Source: Ipomoea triloba
Lineage: Eukaryota; Streptophyta; Magnoliopsida; Solanales; Convolvulaceae
DNA: 64,000 nucleotides
Direction: 5' to 3'
Assembly (NCBI RefSeq): GCF_003576645.1
Contig: NC_044920.1
Location: 9,757,018 to 9,821,017, forward strand
In this document: piece after piece, positions 42,499 through 54,240 of the stretch
Layout: each line of letters begins with the position of its first letter
How positions within the stretch are numbered: position 1 is the stretch's first letter
Program-made: the position numbers and the translations under genes
The notes under the pieces: generated by a model
The model's input: the letters and a program-made list of their open reading frames with translations, nothing else
Told to the model about the DNA's origin: nothing
Database searches by the model: none

Positions 42499-45023
42499 AA
42501 TAATAATTATTAGTATACTAATCTGACCATTATTAGCTTTACTATAATTAATTTCTCAATTAGCAAAATAATAATTTCTTAATTTTACTAAAATTTATTC
42601 AACTAATTCTTTAATTTCATAAAATAGTAATAATTGTATAGTATTTTGTATAATAATTGTTAGTGTACTAATATGACCATTATTAGCTTTACTATAATTA
42701 ATTCATTAATTTTAGTGAAATAATAATTCCTTAATTATATTAAAGTCTATTTAATTAATTACATAATTTTGAAAATAGAAATATCTGTATAGAATAATAA
42801 TTATTAGTGTATTAATATGAAGNTTTATTTTAAATTTATTTGCCAAACATGATTGTCGCAGAAGGAGTCTCTCCGATGCTCACGGTTCATTAAGTCTTTA
42901 TTTTTAAATTGTTTTGTGTATGCAAAGTTACATTTTTTATTTTTTTTACTTCAGCATGTGACACACTGACACATGATTGTCCCGAATGATAAATAAACTT
43001 TCAAAGATTTTAAAAAATAAAAAAGGATTTAGATTTTAAAAGTTAATTTTTCAATAAAACACGTGAATGTAATTAATCTTGAAATCTTAACTTATTAGTT
43101 TAGCACAATTATTTAGAGTTTAATACATGGTAAAATCTTAAGTAATATCCAACTTGTCATTTTTGTTTCTAAAGTTAAATTCCTTTTCAATTAAAATATG
43201 TAAGTATGTGAGTATGTATATATATATATATCGTTCTAGAATGAGGTAAACAATAAACAGTAAGTTTCGTGAGTTTAGTATATAACTATATATGAGTCTG
43301 GATCATTATTTAATTAATTAGTAATATATGTATTGTAATTTATCTCATTATTGACTTAATTACCATATTTAAAAACAACCTATTAAAAAGTGTGAAATGG
43401 TGTAATGATATTTTTTGTAGTCTGGATCATTATTTGATTACCTTATTTCTTAATATTATTATAGTACAATCATTTCGAATATTAATATGTCGAATTTTTA
43501 TTTTACGGAAAACCTAATAAAAGGTGAGAAATGACTTAATTGGTAATATATGTATAGTAATTTGTCTAATTATTAACTTATTTACCATATATAAAAACAA
43601 TCTATTAATTACCATATGAATACTAATAATTGTATAGTAATATGAATAATTATTAGCGTAAATAGAATAATAATTATTAGTATACTAATCTGACCATTAT
43701 TAGCTCTACTATAATTAATTTCTCAATTAGCAAAATAATAATTTCTTAATTTTATTAAAATTTATTCAACTAATTCTTTAATTTCATAAAATAGTAATAA
43801 TTGTATAGTATTATGAATAATTATTAGCTTAATTTGAATAATAATTGTTAGTGTAATAATATGACTATTATTAGTTTTACTACAATTAATTCATTAATTT
43901 TAGCAAAATAATAATTCCTTAATTATACTAAACTCTATTTAATTAATTACTTAATTTTGAAAAATAGAAATATCTGTATAGAATAATAATTATTAGTGTA
44001 TATGAAGTATGGACAATTATTACAATTAGTTTCTTAATTCTTTAATTTTTAATTATAATAATAATTATAATTGTAAATAAAATTAATTAATTATTTGTAT
44101 GTATCTTTTTATTTTTATAAATTTATTAATTAATTGTATGAATTTTTTAATTTAATTTATTCTAAATTCATTTGACAAACATGATTGTCGGAGAAGGAGT
44201 CTATGCGGTGTTCACGGTTCATTATTAAGTCTTTAATTTTAAAGTGTTTTGTGTATGCAAAGTTACATTTTTTATTTTTTTTTAATTCAACATGTGACAC
44301 ACTGACACGTGATTGTCCCGAATGATAAATAAATTTTTAAAGATTTTAAAAAATAAAAAAGGATTTAGATTTTGAAAGTTAATTTTTCAATATATAAAAC
44401 ACATTAATGTAATTAATCTTGAAATCTTAACTTGTTGATGAACGAAAAATAATCTGTATGACTAAATTCGTAAAAAAGAAAAAAGAAAAGAAGAAGAAAT
44501 GTATGTATGTGGATTTGGTGGAGAGGATGCTTGGTTGGAGAAGAAATGTATGCAACAAAACATACTTCTCAAGAACGGCGATCGAGCTTTCTTCTTCTTC
44601 TTTGATGTAATGGCAACCGTGTAGCGGTGAGATCATATCTGGAACGACGGCGTGAGAGCAAATCTGGTTTCTTCTTCTTCTTCGATGGTGGAACGATTGC
44701 GCCTCCGAGCTTTCTTCTTCATTGTGTTTTTATGTAGTGAGATCAGATCTGGAAGGTGAGAGATTATAATATTTGTGAGACAAGAAAGGGAGAGCATGGT
44801 GATATATATAGCACAAATGGTAAAGCAAAAGGTTATAAAAGGAAAGTATAATTAATTTTAATTTTAAATGATTTTTTATCCAAATATTTGATATTACAAA
44901 AATGCCCCTGAGAGTTTGGGAGGGAAAAATGTTCTAGGCACTTCTGTTATTATATATATATATATATATATAGATGTTCATCCGTTAGGAGCTGATGGCC
45001 AACGGGCATGACCTATTCCAACA

Positions 45024-46627
45024 CGCTCACGGTGAACGGTACAAATTTCATATTTTTCGAATAGGCAATTTTTTCATAATTGCTAAACTATGCATTTCGT
45101 ATATGTTTTATATATGCAGTTCTTAGGCCTTTTAATTGCCTAACCTCTATTTGCTTCAATTGCATATGTTTACATGCAATATGTATTGGTAATTTTTTTT
45201 TTGAATATTGATTTAAACTGTTATATACACATGTTTTTCACAGTAAATCATCATCAGTATATACATACACCCGTACACAGTAGATTACACATTTTTTTTA
45301 TGAGTGTTCAATCTGTGTACTCATTGGTATAATAGTACATAATTTACTCTTTCTGGTATTATTGTGTAAGTCAATTCAGTTCAAACACAACTTTTTTGAA
45401 TATAATTATACAAAAATTGACAAGTCAAAACTAGTTGTTTTCGGACTTGTTTTTCGAAACCAGTTTTTTTCGAAAAAAACACAGCAAATTTTCAATAAGA
45501 ATTTATCAATTTTTTTTCGAATCGAGTGCTTTTTTCGAAAATAAAAAAGAGGAAACCTGTTTTGGCCTATTTCCGCCTTCGATCTACGCCCCGGGATCGT
45601 CATCGGTCCGCCGAAGGTTCGCGTCGAAGAGGATATCGGAACGCCGGCAATGAACGGCCCTATGTCGCCTATGCGTTCCTGTGAGTCCGGCGGCGATGGC
45701 GGATGGAGGCCCCTAGCAGCGGCGGCCCTGCGTCGCCTTTGCGTTCCTGCGAGTCCGGCGGCGACGGTTAGAGATCGCACAGCCCTCCGGTAGAAGGGCT
45801 GGTGGCGATGGCGGATCCGATCTGCTGGTTCGATGATGGCCTGTGCGTCGGGCGATAGATCGGTAGACGTCCGGCAGAAGGCGACAGGCGCGGTGGTGTC
45901 AGCGGTGGCACGGTGGTGGCGTCTCGCGATCGGCGGGCGTCCGGCAGAGAGCGGCAGCGGCAGTAGTCGCCGACTGCTCTGGTTTTTGTGCATTATGCTG
46001 CGCCTCTGGTCTTCTTTTTGCGTAAAATATGATAAGTAAAAAGGATTTAATTTGATCTTATTATTTTGGGCTTGCCCTGAAGGCTAATGCTTGGATGCTA
46101 TCTTTGAATTAAAATTGAGTGGTTAGTTTTTGGGCCATTTGGCCCAAATCAAGTGCTTTAAAAAACAATAGAAGCTTTTATTATTTGGGCTTGCTATTTT
46201 TTTATTTTTTTTGTTATTCAAATTGTTATGCAATTTGGTTGTTTAATATGATCTTATATGAATATTTTGCCATCACATGAATCATATATCAGGCCTGCAA
46301 ATTGTCTTTGTTATTCAATTTATTTGAATAAGTTTATTATTGAATATGCCCATGTACTAAAATTGCTATTATTGTGGCATTTTCTTTGGATAATATGATT
46401 TTATGAAATCCTATGCATATTCTGCTATATTTGCGGAATATATAGTGTTTTTTTGATTATGCGAATTATAAAGAGGTGCACCCTCGATTTCCGCTCACAA
46501 TTGTATAATCCTCTTGTTCAAATTTGAGAATATTTATTTGCTCAAATTTGCTTTAATTTTGTGGCCATGTGGACCATCGTAGTATTCTCATTGGTAATAC
46601 TATTTGCTATAGGTCATGAAGTGAGCT
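45024..46627. other. Unassigned segment after the copia C 5' LTR
   Basis: Where a primer-binding site is expected the sequence is CGCTCACGGTGAACGG. 45,430-45,545 has repeated TTTTTTCGAAA palindromes. 45,560-45,990 is a GC-rich island with a tandem duplication (GCGTTCCTG(T/C)GAGTCCGGCGG at 45,673 and 45,740) and low-complexity Arg/Ala-rich ORFs on both strands. 46,050-46,620 is AT-rich. No domain is recognised. Confidence 0.4.
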
Positions 46628-49223
46628 TGTGACACCCCAAACCTCACACAGGCTGAGATAGCTAAAACTTAACACAACAGCTGCCAATCTCAACTATAAA
46701 ACGTAACATAGCGGAAGCGATTTCAAAACTTAAGGGGCATCATGCCACATCTAGGTATAACACAGCCTAGATGCACAGGCTAAACATAAAACGGACTAAG
46801 CTGTCATAGATATAAACCAAGATAAAATTCTCAAAACATAATCCACAATCATCGAAAGTACTCAAACCACTAATCCAGAGTATACTAATAATATCTCAAG
46901 GCACACAGGCCAAAACCAAAGTCTAAACAAGGTAAACTAAGGCTAAACATCCTCATAAGGAAAGCTCTAGCGCGCTCTCGCATAACTACTCCATACCTGG
47001 AAAACACACAAAGAACCATTAGCAAAAGAATGCTAAGCAACCACCATTCACACCCGCAAGGAAGTATAGATATACATAAGCTTGTAAATAGGTTTACACA
47101 CCCATATAGAATATAAACACCAACGAACTGTTCAGTAGTTGAAAACGATACTCAACAATAATAAGCTGAACGAATCACAAACCAAGACTCAGTCAAACAA
47201 AGCCAATAGCCAACAACAAAACATAATGCAATAACGAACCATAACCGAGATCCATAAGGTATCGACCGAATTAGCATAAAGAGCTCATAAAACGGACCAA
47301 GAAGGAACCCCAACTCCAACCTCCAAACCAAGTCAACCCAACCACCAAACCAAGTCAAACCACATAGTCAGAAGTCAGGAGTCAAGAGTCAATCCCGGAA
47401 AAACCGGTACACAGGGGTGACCAACCCAAAGTCAGTGGTCAAGAGCCAAACCCGGAAAACCGGTACACAGGGGTGATGAGCCCAATCACAGGGACCGAAG
47501 TCCAATCACAGGGACCGAAGTCCAATCACAGGGACCGACAGTCCAATCACAGGGACCGAAGTCCAATCACAGGGGTAATCAACCCAATCACAGGGACCGA
47601 AGTCCAAAGTCAGAAGTCAATAGTAGCACAGTCAATAGTAGCACAGTCAATAGTAGCCAACAACCACCAACAACCTCAACCAAACCACCATCACAACCTC
47701 ATACTCCAACATCACTCAAAGCAACCAAAACAAAGTGTTCATCTCAAATATGAACACAAACCAACTCCCAGATAATGAATCAAAGGATCAATAGATCAAG
47801 AATACCAAAAATGGAAACCAAAGACATGAATCAATACTCCAAGCTAAGGTATAAAATACCCAATAAATGACATGAATAAATACTCCAAAGACATGGTAAA
47901 ATACCCAACAAAACAATCCAACAATAATCAGAAACAAAGGAGAATAACAGACAACAACAACAGAGAAACCGTTCACTGGAAATCAACTCCCAGTGAACTT
48001 GCGGAACACTCTCACGGATCACTGCCTTCCGCCAGTCTCCTCCGCGAGAAGGAGACGGCCTCCCTCGGCGGACCACCCTCCTCCGCCCAAGCCAACCGTC
48101 GCCACCTTGCGGATCGCCCTCGCGGGTTACATTGTGCCGTTCAGGTCTTCCGCAAGGCCAACCCAAATCCCTTCCAGAGACAGTTCAACCCAGATCAACA
48201 AATCCCACTTCCAGAATACAAAATCAGACCAAATACACTCACATTTCATCCAATTTAGAGTCCAAAAATAAGGAAATCCATAACATCATTGATCATACAA
48301 CACAAGGCAAAAGATCAAGATGAAAACCAACAAAATACATCCAAGAAATAGGCCAAATAACAAGAAATTTCAGGATTTCCAACACCAAGATCATTATATA
48401 TAGAATAGGTGAATAAAATAGATTTGATGGACATGGATGGTTACCTCAAAGAGCTTTTCCTATTCCAACAAGCCTTTTGCTAGCTCACAAAGCCCCACCT
48501 TCACCTTGATCATCTTTTTCCCAAAGAACCCCAAAAGAACACTTATAAGATTATGTAAAAAGACTATCTAAAACACAAAATGCAAGATGGATTCTAGGAT
48601 AGATGCACTTACCCACTCCTAACCAAGCTTAAAAGAGCAACCTTTACTTGAAAACTTGTAGGGAAAGTGAAGATGAATTCTTAGGGAATTTGAGAGGAAA
48701 ATGGCGTGTAGGAGTATAGGGTAGGAGGAAGAAAGAGTGAAAGTCTTAGGGTAATTTGATCTTCAAATTATATACCAAGAATACATACAATATTTAGGTT
48801 GTAAGACATTAAATGATGTGGGCTTAAGTAACTTATAAAATAATGGGTGTAGGAAATAAATATAATCAAGGCTAGTAAGTTGGGCTTATTAAATTCACCC
48901 CTTACAAATTAAATACAAGAATTAGCCCATAAGAATGTCTTAGGATCAATATATATACATATATAATGTATGATCAAGAATGTGGGCTTGTAAGAATATT
49001 TAATAACAAACATTGTAAGGGTCCAAATTGAATAAAATCCCTTACAAGAATAAATTCAATTAATTGGGCTCTTGATTAGAATAATTAAGTTAGGCATCAA
49101 ATATATATACAAGTGTATATATATATATTAAATTGGAAGAATTAGCCCAATTGGAATTTAATTAAATTGCCCAAGGAATTAATTATCGGTCGTAAGGCTT
49201 AAACGAATTTACGGGGTGTTACA
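46628..49223 (-). mobile_element. Long gypsy-like solo LTR (member 3), TSD GAGCT
   Basis: Ends are TGTGACACCCC and GGGGTGTTACA; TSD GAGCT at 46623-46627 and 49224-49228; 2,596 bp. It carries GGGGCATCATGCCACATC (46,734), the family motif in inverse sense. A GC-rich coding-like island (48,000-48,170) and pyrimidine-rich leader zone fit an LTR transcribed on the minus strand. There is no gag/pol or second LTR. Confidence 0.85.
47470..47665. repeat. 20-bp and 15-bp minisatellites within long LTR member 3
   Basis: CCAATCACAGGGACCGAAGT recurs about six times with small changes (47483-47611). It is followed by three copies of CAGTCAATAGTAGCA (47619-47660). A preceding pair of CCCGGAAAACCGGTACACAGG-like segments (47393 and 47452) extends the repeat zone. 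Confidence 0.88.
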
Positions 49224-49328
49224 GAGCTTCTCGACTATATTGACAAAAGTTGGTATCTTACTTTTGGGTTTGCACCACAAAACGATGACATAGTTTTGTT
49301 AGGTTACACTTGTTGTTACTAAACCTTA

Positions 49329-49373
49329 ATTTGCCCTTATGACAAATTATAATTTGCCCTTATGACAAATTAT
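49329..49373. repeat. Short tandem duplication
   Basis: AATTTGCCCTTATGACAAAT plus TATA occurs twice in tandem. Confidence 0.8.
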
Positions 49374-50470
49374 AATCCAACTTACTAACTTTGGCTCATC
49401 AACAAGTATGCTCCAAGTGAGGGTGTAAAAGGCGCTTGTCACGTGCGTACCACACCCCGAAGCATTCTGTTGGAACCTAAATACACATAACAATGTTGAA
49501 TCCAACCAAGATGCCTTGCTTGAAGCAAACGCTCTTGTTAGTTACTTTTTTCACAAACTCCAATGTGCCGGATACTTGTTGGGGAAATATAGTATTCAAG
49601 CTGCTTAAATTTCGGCAAATTGCATATCAATATCAATCCCCCATAATACCTGGTACGTGTAAACATTTCCCAATCTGAGTTTATATTTTAGTGTGTAGTC
49701 CAACTGTTATATCACCACCTTGCGTATCCTTATGATTATAAAAACTCAATCTATTTACATAGAATCCATGATAGGAAATCAATAGATACACTGACTGCAT
49801 ACTGAAGATCAGTTTCACGGCATTAGAGGGAGATATACCCAAATTTAAATGCCGAGAAATCCCATGAAATGGAATGATCTTCATTATAATCCACGTACTA
49901 GTAAAACTGAACTAGAAGATAATCTATTTGCAATATTAGCAAATAATCTGTCAAATATATATACCGATAACGTATATATACATTGATCATGTTGATCAGA
50001 AAAGAGTGACAAGGTTCCATATATAATCCCCAAATTGGAACGAATATATTTATCTCGATACTCTTTGACACCAGAAGTGGAGAAGTTCTATCGGTTTAAG
50101 AGATATGAAACATAATACTATTATTCAAAAAAAAAAAACATAATACTAGATCTAGTAAAGAAACATTGTCACTCTTGTCTTATAAAGAATTATTTGTCTA
50201 GACCACGAAAACCCTAGTAAGGTGCACCAAACAAACATAATACTAGGGATGCGGAATGATCAGATCTTAATACTTGGGAAATGTCAACGATCTGATTAAA
50301 TTATCATGATTTTGGGAGAAAATTATATAGTTGTCGACAACACACGCCTATATAATTGCTCATTTAAATAAACTAGATCCAGGTGAGGTGCCAGACGCAT
50401 CCTCATTATTTAATATTTAAAGGAGCAATTAAGGCATAGTTCGACTCGCTAAAACAGATTCTCTTGACAA
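49374..50470 (+). other. Decayed interior of copia C, no domain resolved
   Basis: Degenerate sequence between the nested LTR and the RT remnant. Short ORFs only. Confidence 0.4.
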
Positions 50471-51330
50471 TACATACACCATTGAATAATAACCCTGTTG
50501 GTTACAAATGGATGTTTGTACAAAAGAGAAATGAAAACAATAAGGTGGCATAATAGCGAGTGTTTGTAGCATATGGGTTAACGCAGAAACCCTTGATTGA
50601 TTTTAATCAAATCTCCCATGTACGATGACATTAAGTTCCACTATACAAGATAAATGGTAGAATAAACTTAGATATGCAGCTAACAAACGTCGTGACCATA
50701 TGAAAATAAGGTCATTGGATAGTATGGTCTTTATATGACCTTAGAAAGATGTCTTCAACGCATTTCATATGGATAAGTATGATTGACTTATCATACTAAC
50801 AGTTATAGAAGATAAGGAACCGTTTAGACTCAAAAATGATACTGAGGACATTATAGGACTTGAAGTCCATTACTTCATTATTATTGGAACACTTCGGAAG
50901 AACCAGAAGTTCTATGATCATATTTCGATTGACATTCCAATTTAAAATTTACGTGATAAACCAATGTGTGTTTTTCTCATAAATCACTTGGTAATGACTG
51001 CCTTTGATCTCCATTCCAAGTTAGTTATGTGTGTTCTACCTCCACTGACTTATGGGAGGACAATAAAAGTGTGTTTTTAAGTAGGTATGGTTAAGGAATA
51101 TTGGCTATATTCAACCTACATAGGCTCCAGAAGAGTCACGAGATCATTGTATAAAATGTTAACTTATAGTGACAATCCTGAAGATTGCCATATCATCTCC
51201 TCTACGCTCTTTTTGAAACAATTATTCTACTTTAAGCAATGTAGAAATCGAAGATTGTTATCTTCAGGGGGAGATGTTGGACTACATTTACTTAAATCAA
51301 TCTTGAAGATTGGGTGGGTCCTAAAAGGAC
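50471..51330 (+). pseudogene. Copia C RT/RNase H remnant, heavily decayed
   Basis: The translation at 50,484 gives NPVGYKWMFVQKRNENNKVA and, after a stop, AYGLTQKPLIDFNQ, which match the copia RT motifs VGxKWVFxxKRN and GFxQ. Downstream fragments, such as LSSGGDVGLHLLKSILK (51,262), keep only traces of the 3' coding end. Multiple stops and shifts are present. Polarity agrees with the PPT and 3' LTR that follow. Confidence 0.7.
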
Positions 51331-51362
51331 CAACAATTGTACTCTTTTGCGACCTATATACC

Positions 51363-51960
51363 ATGTACTCTTTTCCTCACTAGATTTTTCCCATTGGGTT
51401 TTTCTAGTGTGATTTTTAACGAGGCATGAGTATGATATGATATACGTCGAGAAAGTTGCAAATAAATACTTAAATAGACGAACCCCGAAATCCTGAAGAT
51501 TATGCCCTGAAGGCTTATGATTGTACTCTTTTTCCCTTAACTAATTTTTTCCCACATGGTTTTCTTAGGTTAAGGTTTTTAACGAGGCAATCAGAAAAAT
51601 TGTTGTCTTCAGGGGGAGCAACAAAATACATATAAATTATTGTTCCAGAAGACCACCAACTCTTGTAAATCCTGAAGATTAAACGCATCAAGTTATGGTT
51701 GTACTCTTTTCCCTTAACTAAGTTTTTTCCCACTGGGTTTTCTTAGTGTAAGGTTTTAATGAGGCAACCAGGACTATATATGAGTTTATAAATATCATGT
51801 ACTCTTTTCTTCAACTAGGTTTTTCCCACGTGGTTTTCCTAGTGAAGTTTTTAACGAGGCATGAAAGTATTTGAATATACCATTCATATACCTTGTACTC
51901 TTTTATGTCTAGATTTTTCCCACAGGGTTTTCCTAGCAAGTTTTCAACAAGACAAGATCA
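51363..51960 (+). repeat. Five diverged copies of a ~70-bp motif upstream of the PPT
   Basis: Each copy follows the plan TGTACTCTTTTCC, CTAGGTTTTTCCCA, GGGTTTTCCTAG, GGTTTTTAACGAGGCA, with starts near 51363, 51522, 51698, 51795 and 51892. A copy on the opposite strand lies at 57378-57447 in the element with the 56.8-kb LTR, so the motif belongs to the 3' untranslated region of this copia group. Confidence 0.85.
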
Positions 51961-51985
51961 TTGTCAAATAATGTCCAAGGGGGAG

Positions 51986-52238
51986 TGTTATAAATAATAT
52001 TAAGTAGTGGACATTATTATTTAGTATATAACAGTTGTAACGGTTTCTGTATTAGTGTATCCATTATATCTTTCCGTTATTGTTTGTATTATATATATGT
52101 CCCTTGTAACCATAAACATTTTTACTGGAATGAAAACACTCCTCTTCCTATGTTTGCTCTCTCTCTACCTCTTTTCTCTTTATCTACAATGTTCATCGGT
52201 TAGGAGCTGATGGCCAACGGGCATGACCTATTCCAACA
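51986..52238 (+). repeat. 3' LTR of copia C
   Basis: 253 bp, TGTTATAAAT to TTCCAACA, intact, preceded by the PPT CCAAGGGGGAG and followed by TSD ATAAT. It serves as the unoccupied reference for the Helitron B insertion. Confidence 0.92.
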
Positions 52239-52243
52239 ATAAT

Positions 52244-53735
52244 CATTTAATTCCTCATAAAATACTATACCTTCACAACTTATTATTTTCATAAATAATA
52301 GGAATCAAATACCAATTCACTCACATAATTATTTAACTCCACATAAAATTCCATAATATGCACATTTCACCATTTTCATAAATAATAGGATTTAATCCTT
52401 TATTTACCATAGTATACTTTTCAAAAGTCATAAATTCTCAAATTTCTTAAACACTTTACTTTGTGCCATACTTGCACACCACAAAATACATATGGAAGCA
52501 CATCAATCACACATAAATGAGACATGTTCCTTTATTCTTTAGGCCCTAGTGAACGGTGCTTCCCACACATCCGAACACTCCACACTTTCCCATTTCTAAT
52601 GGAAACCGGACTCTAACCTTAAGTGTGCACACCCCAGAATGAGGATTCCAAGCCTCAACGGGAAGTTACCAGCCCTAGTACCCATGATAAGGTTTCTACT
52701 GACTACTCCTGAAATTAGGGTACACAGACCCGCCTCAACAGGACACACCATAGTGCCCTAGTACCCGTGGATTGTTCCTACCGAGTACTCCTCAACATAA
52801 AGTAATTCTAATCACATATTCACAATTTCACATAGCTTCCATAAGTTTAGAAAATATTTCACTTGGCATAAAATTTGCTCATAGGCATCATAATTTTTTT
52901 TTAAAGAATATAATTCATACTTGAAATTTAAATCAATCCCACAAAAGGGTATACTAAATATATTTCAACACATATATAAACATACGTCCATTGCTTATGT
53001 ACATAAAACATTTTATTTATTTATTTTTTATTCTTGATGAGACATATGTATGTACATTACTCCAATAAATAAAAATCATAATAATAATAATTACAATACA
53101 ATCAAGGTATATACACGAAATGCTATACGTCGTACATAGTACAATATATCCACACAAATAATATTTTATATAAATACAATATAAATACATTCATACAATC
53201 TATCACAATTCTTTGAACAAATTATGAATCAACAACGAACATACTGCACATGAACCAAAGTCAAAATAGAGATTTCTAGTATGCATCTCATATACTCCAT
53301 CATCAAAATATATTTCAATCTTTTACAAAAGTACAAATTTAAGGACAAGCAAGAGAAAAACAAACCCACTTACTCACATTCAATATGTGACAATTATATA
53401 ATAATCATAGTATAATATCACATAAGCACATATTAAATAACTTAATTGGGGTAAATAAATTCTGAATGGACATAAATCTTACCTCAATATCCCAAAATCA
53501 ACCTCATGAACCACCTAAAATTGAAGGGTCAACAAGAACGAATTTTTTTTTTGGGACTTCAAAATATAGCTAAAAGTGATTCTATACATACCCATATAGA
53601 GACAGAGTGATGGTGAGAAATGAAAAAGAAGAAGAGCTATATTTATAGGCTCAAGAGGGAGGTAAGATAATCTCATCATTTATTTTAAAACAATAATTTT
53701 GATTCAATTGCCTTAATGGTGATGGGTGTAACTCC
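52244..53735 (-). other. Right part of long LTR member 2
   Basis: Contains duplicated CCCTAGTACCC(A/G)TG segments (52,674 and 52,761), a shared TTAAGTGTGCACACCCC motif (also at 58,588) and a minus-strand TATA box (53,642). No gene. Confidence 0.6.
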
Positions 53736-53747
53736 CAATCACCAATT

Positions 53748-53748
53748 C

Positions 53749-53787
<39 letters not shown>

Positions 53788-53839
53788 CTATCTATCTATC
53801 TATCTATCTATAATCTATCTATCTATCTATCTATCTATA

Positions 53840-53888
<49 letters not shown>
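53748..53888. repeat. AAT and TCTA microsatellites
   Basis: About 13 AAT units followed by three blocks of TCTA units separated by TAATC. Short poly-Asn and LSIY ORFs derive from them. Confidence 0.95.
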
Positions 53889-53889
<1 letters not shown>

Positions 53890-54240
53890 ATAATAAAAAA
53901 AAAGCCACAAGAAGAGCATTTAATGCATTTTGGCCAAAGTTCCCGCCCATACAAAAACGGCGGCGTTTAGAAGGGAAAAATTTAGTGGAATCGGTGAATA
54001 GAGAAGTAGCAGCCACGGCTTTTGGTATCCAATGTTTGGGAATTGATATTTTGCATTCATTACATAGATTTATTCATTACATGGGAAACGAAAGAGTATT
54101 AATTGTAGTCCTAGATGAATAGCCGCAAAAAGTTTGTTTAAAAAAACGAATCGACCGAATCGATTCTCGAATTGACGACAACAATTAATACTATAGGAAT
54201 TAATATAGGTTCAGAACTCTTACAATGTACGCACAACTAA
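53885..54240 (+). mobile_element. Helitron C 5' terminus
   Basis: The plus strand after an A reads TCTATATAATAAAAAAAAAG, then TTTGGCCAAAGTTCCCGCCC, the same plan (TC start, AT-rich, TTCCCGCCC at ~60 bp) as the other Helitron 5' ends in the window. A 3' hairpin with CTAG/T was not found to the right, so length is unknown. Confidence 0.6.

Larger units (their letters stand above)
39900..44430. repeat. ~1.33-kb tandem repeats inside Helitron B
   Basis: At least three copies share AACATGATTGTCG(C/G)AGAAGG (40465, 42845, 44178) and TTAGTATACTAATCTGACC (39961, 42510 and 43677). The last two are 1,333 bp apart. N gaps and the single N at 42823, where about 200 bp present in sister copies is missing, show the assembly collapsed here. 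Confidence 0.8.
39240..44974 (-). mobile_element. Helitron B inside the 5' LTR of copia C
   Basis: The minus strand starts TCTATATATATA and ends with the hairpin CCGTGC-ATC-GCACGG (39252-39266), then GTAACTTACTAG. It interrupts the LTR between A (39239) and T (44975); the uninterrupted 3' LTR reads CTACAATGTTCATC, confirming both boundaries. The 5' region contains TTTTTCCCTCCC (44,925) and, at 44,580-44,760 on the minus strand, purine-rich GAAGAAGAAG leader-like sequence. No Rep/helicase is seen. The interior is tandem AT-rich repeats, a Mutator-like insertion and two N gaps. Confidence 0.92.
39036..52238 (+). mobile_element. Copia C retrotransposon, TSD ATAAT, with three nested insertions
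   Basis: TSD ATAAT lies at 39031-39035 and 52239-52243. The 5' LTR is in two parts (39036-39239 and 44975-45023), together 253 bp, exactly the length of the 3' LTR (51986-52238). Roughly 8 mismatches are visible between them. The PPT AAGGGGGAG precedes the 3' LTR. The interior has decayed RT sequence (50.5 kb) and a repeat-rich 3' region. Insertions: Helitron B in the 5' LTR and a long gypsy-like LTR at 46628-49223. No primer-binding site is visible after the 5' LTR. Confidence 0.88.
38502..53735 (-). mobile_element. Long gypsy-like LTR (member 2), right end unsure, holding copia C
   Basis: Starts TGTAACACCTCAC and carries GGGTGTTATGCCACGTTC (38575), the inverse of the family motif. After copia C (39036-52238) the sequence continues with family-like features: TTAAGTGTGCACACCCC (52620) and, on the minus strand, a TATA box CCTATAAATATAGC (53640). 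A probable end is GGGTGTAACT near 53730. No matching TSD was found (left flank CGTCG), so the right end is provisional. Net length is about 2.0 kb. Confidence 0.55.

Noticed and set aside
41193..42526. Long ORFs spanning N runs
   Set aside because: They consist of undetermined residues; the ORF is an artefact of the assembly gap.
45406..45993. 195-residue minus-strand ORF
   Set aside because: Arg/Ala/Pro/Ser-rich low complexity over a GC island with an internal duplication; comparable ORFs exist on the other strand, and no domain is visible.
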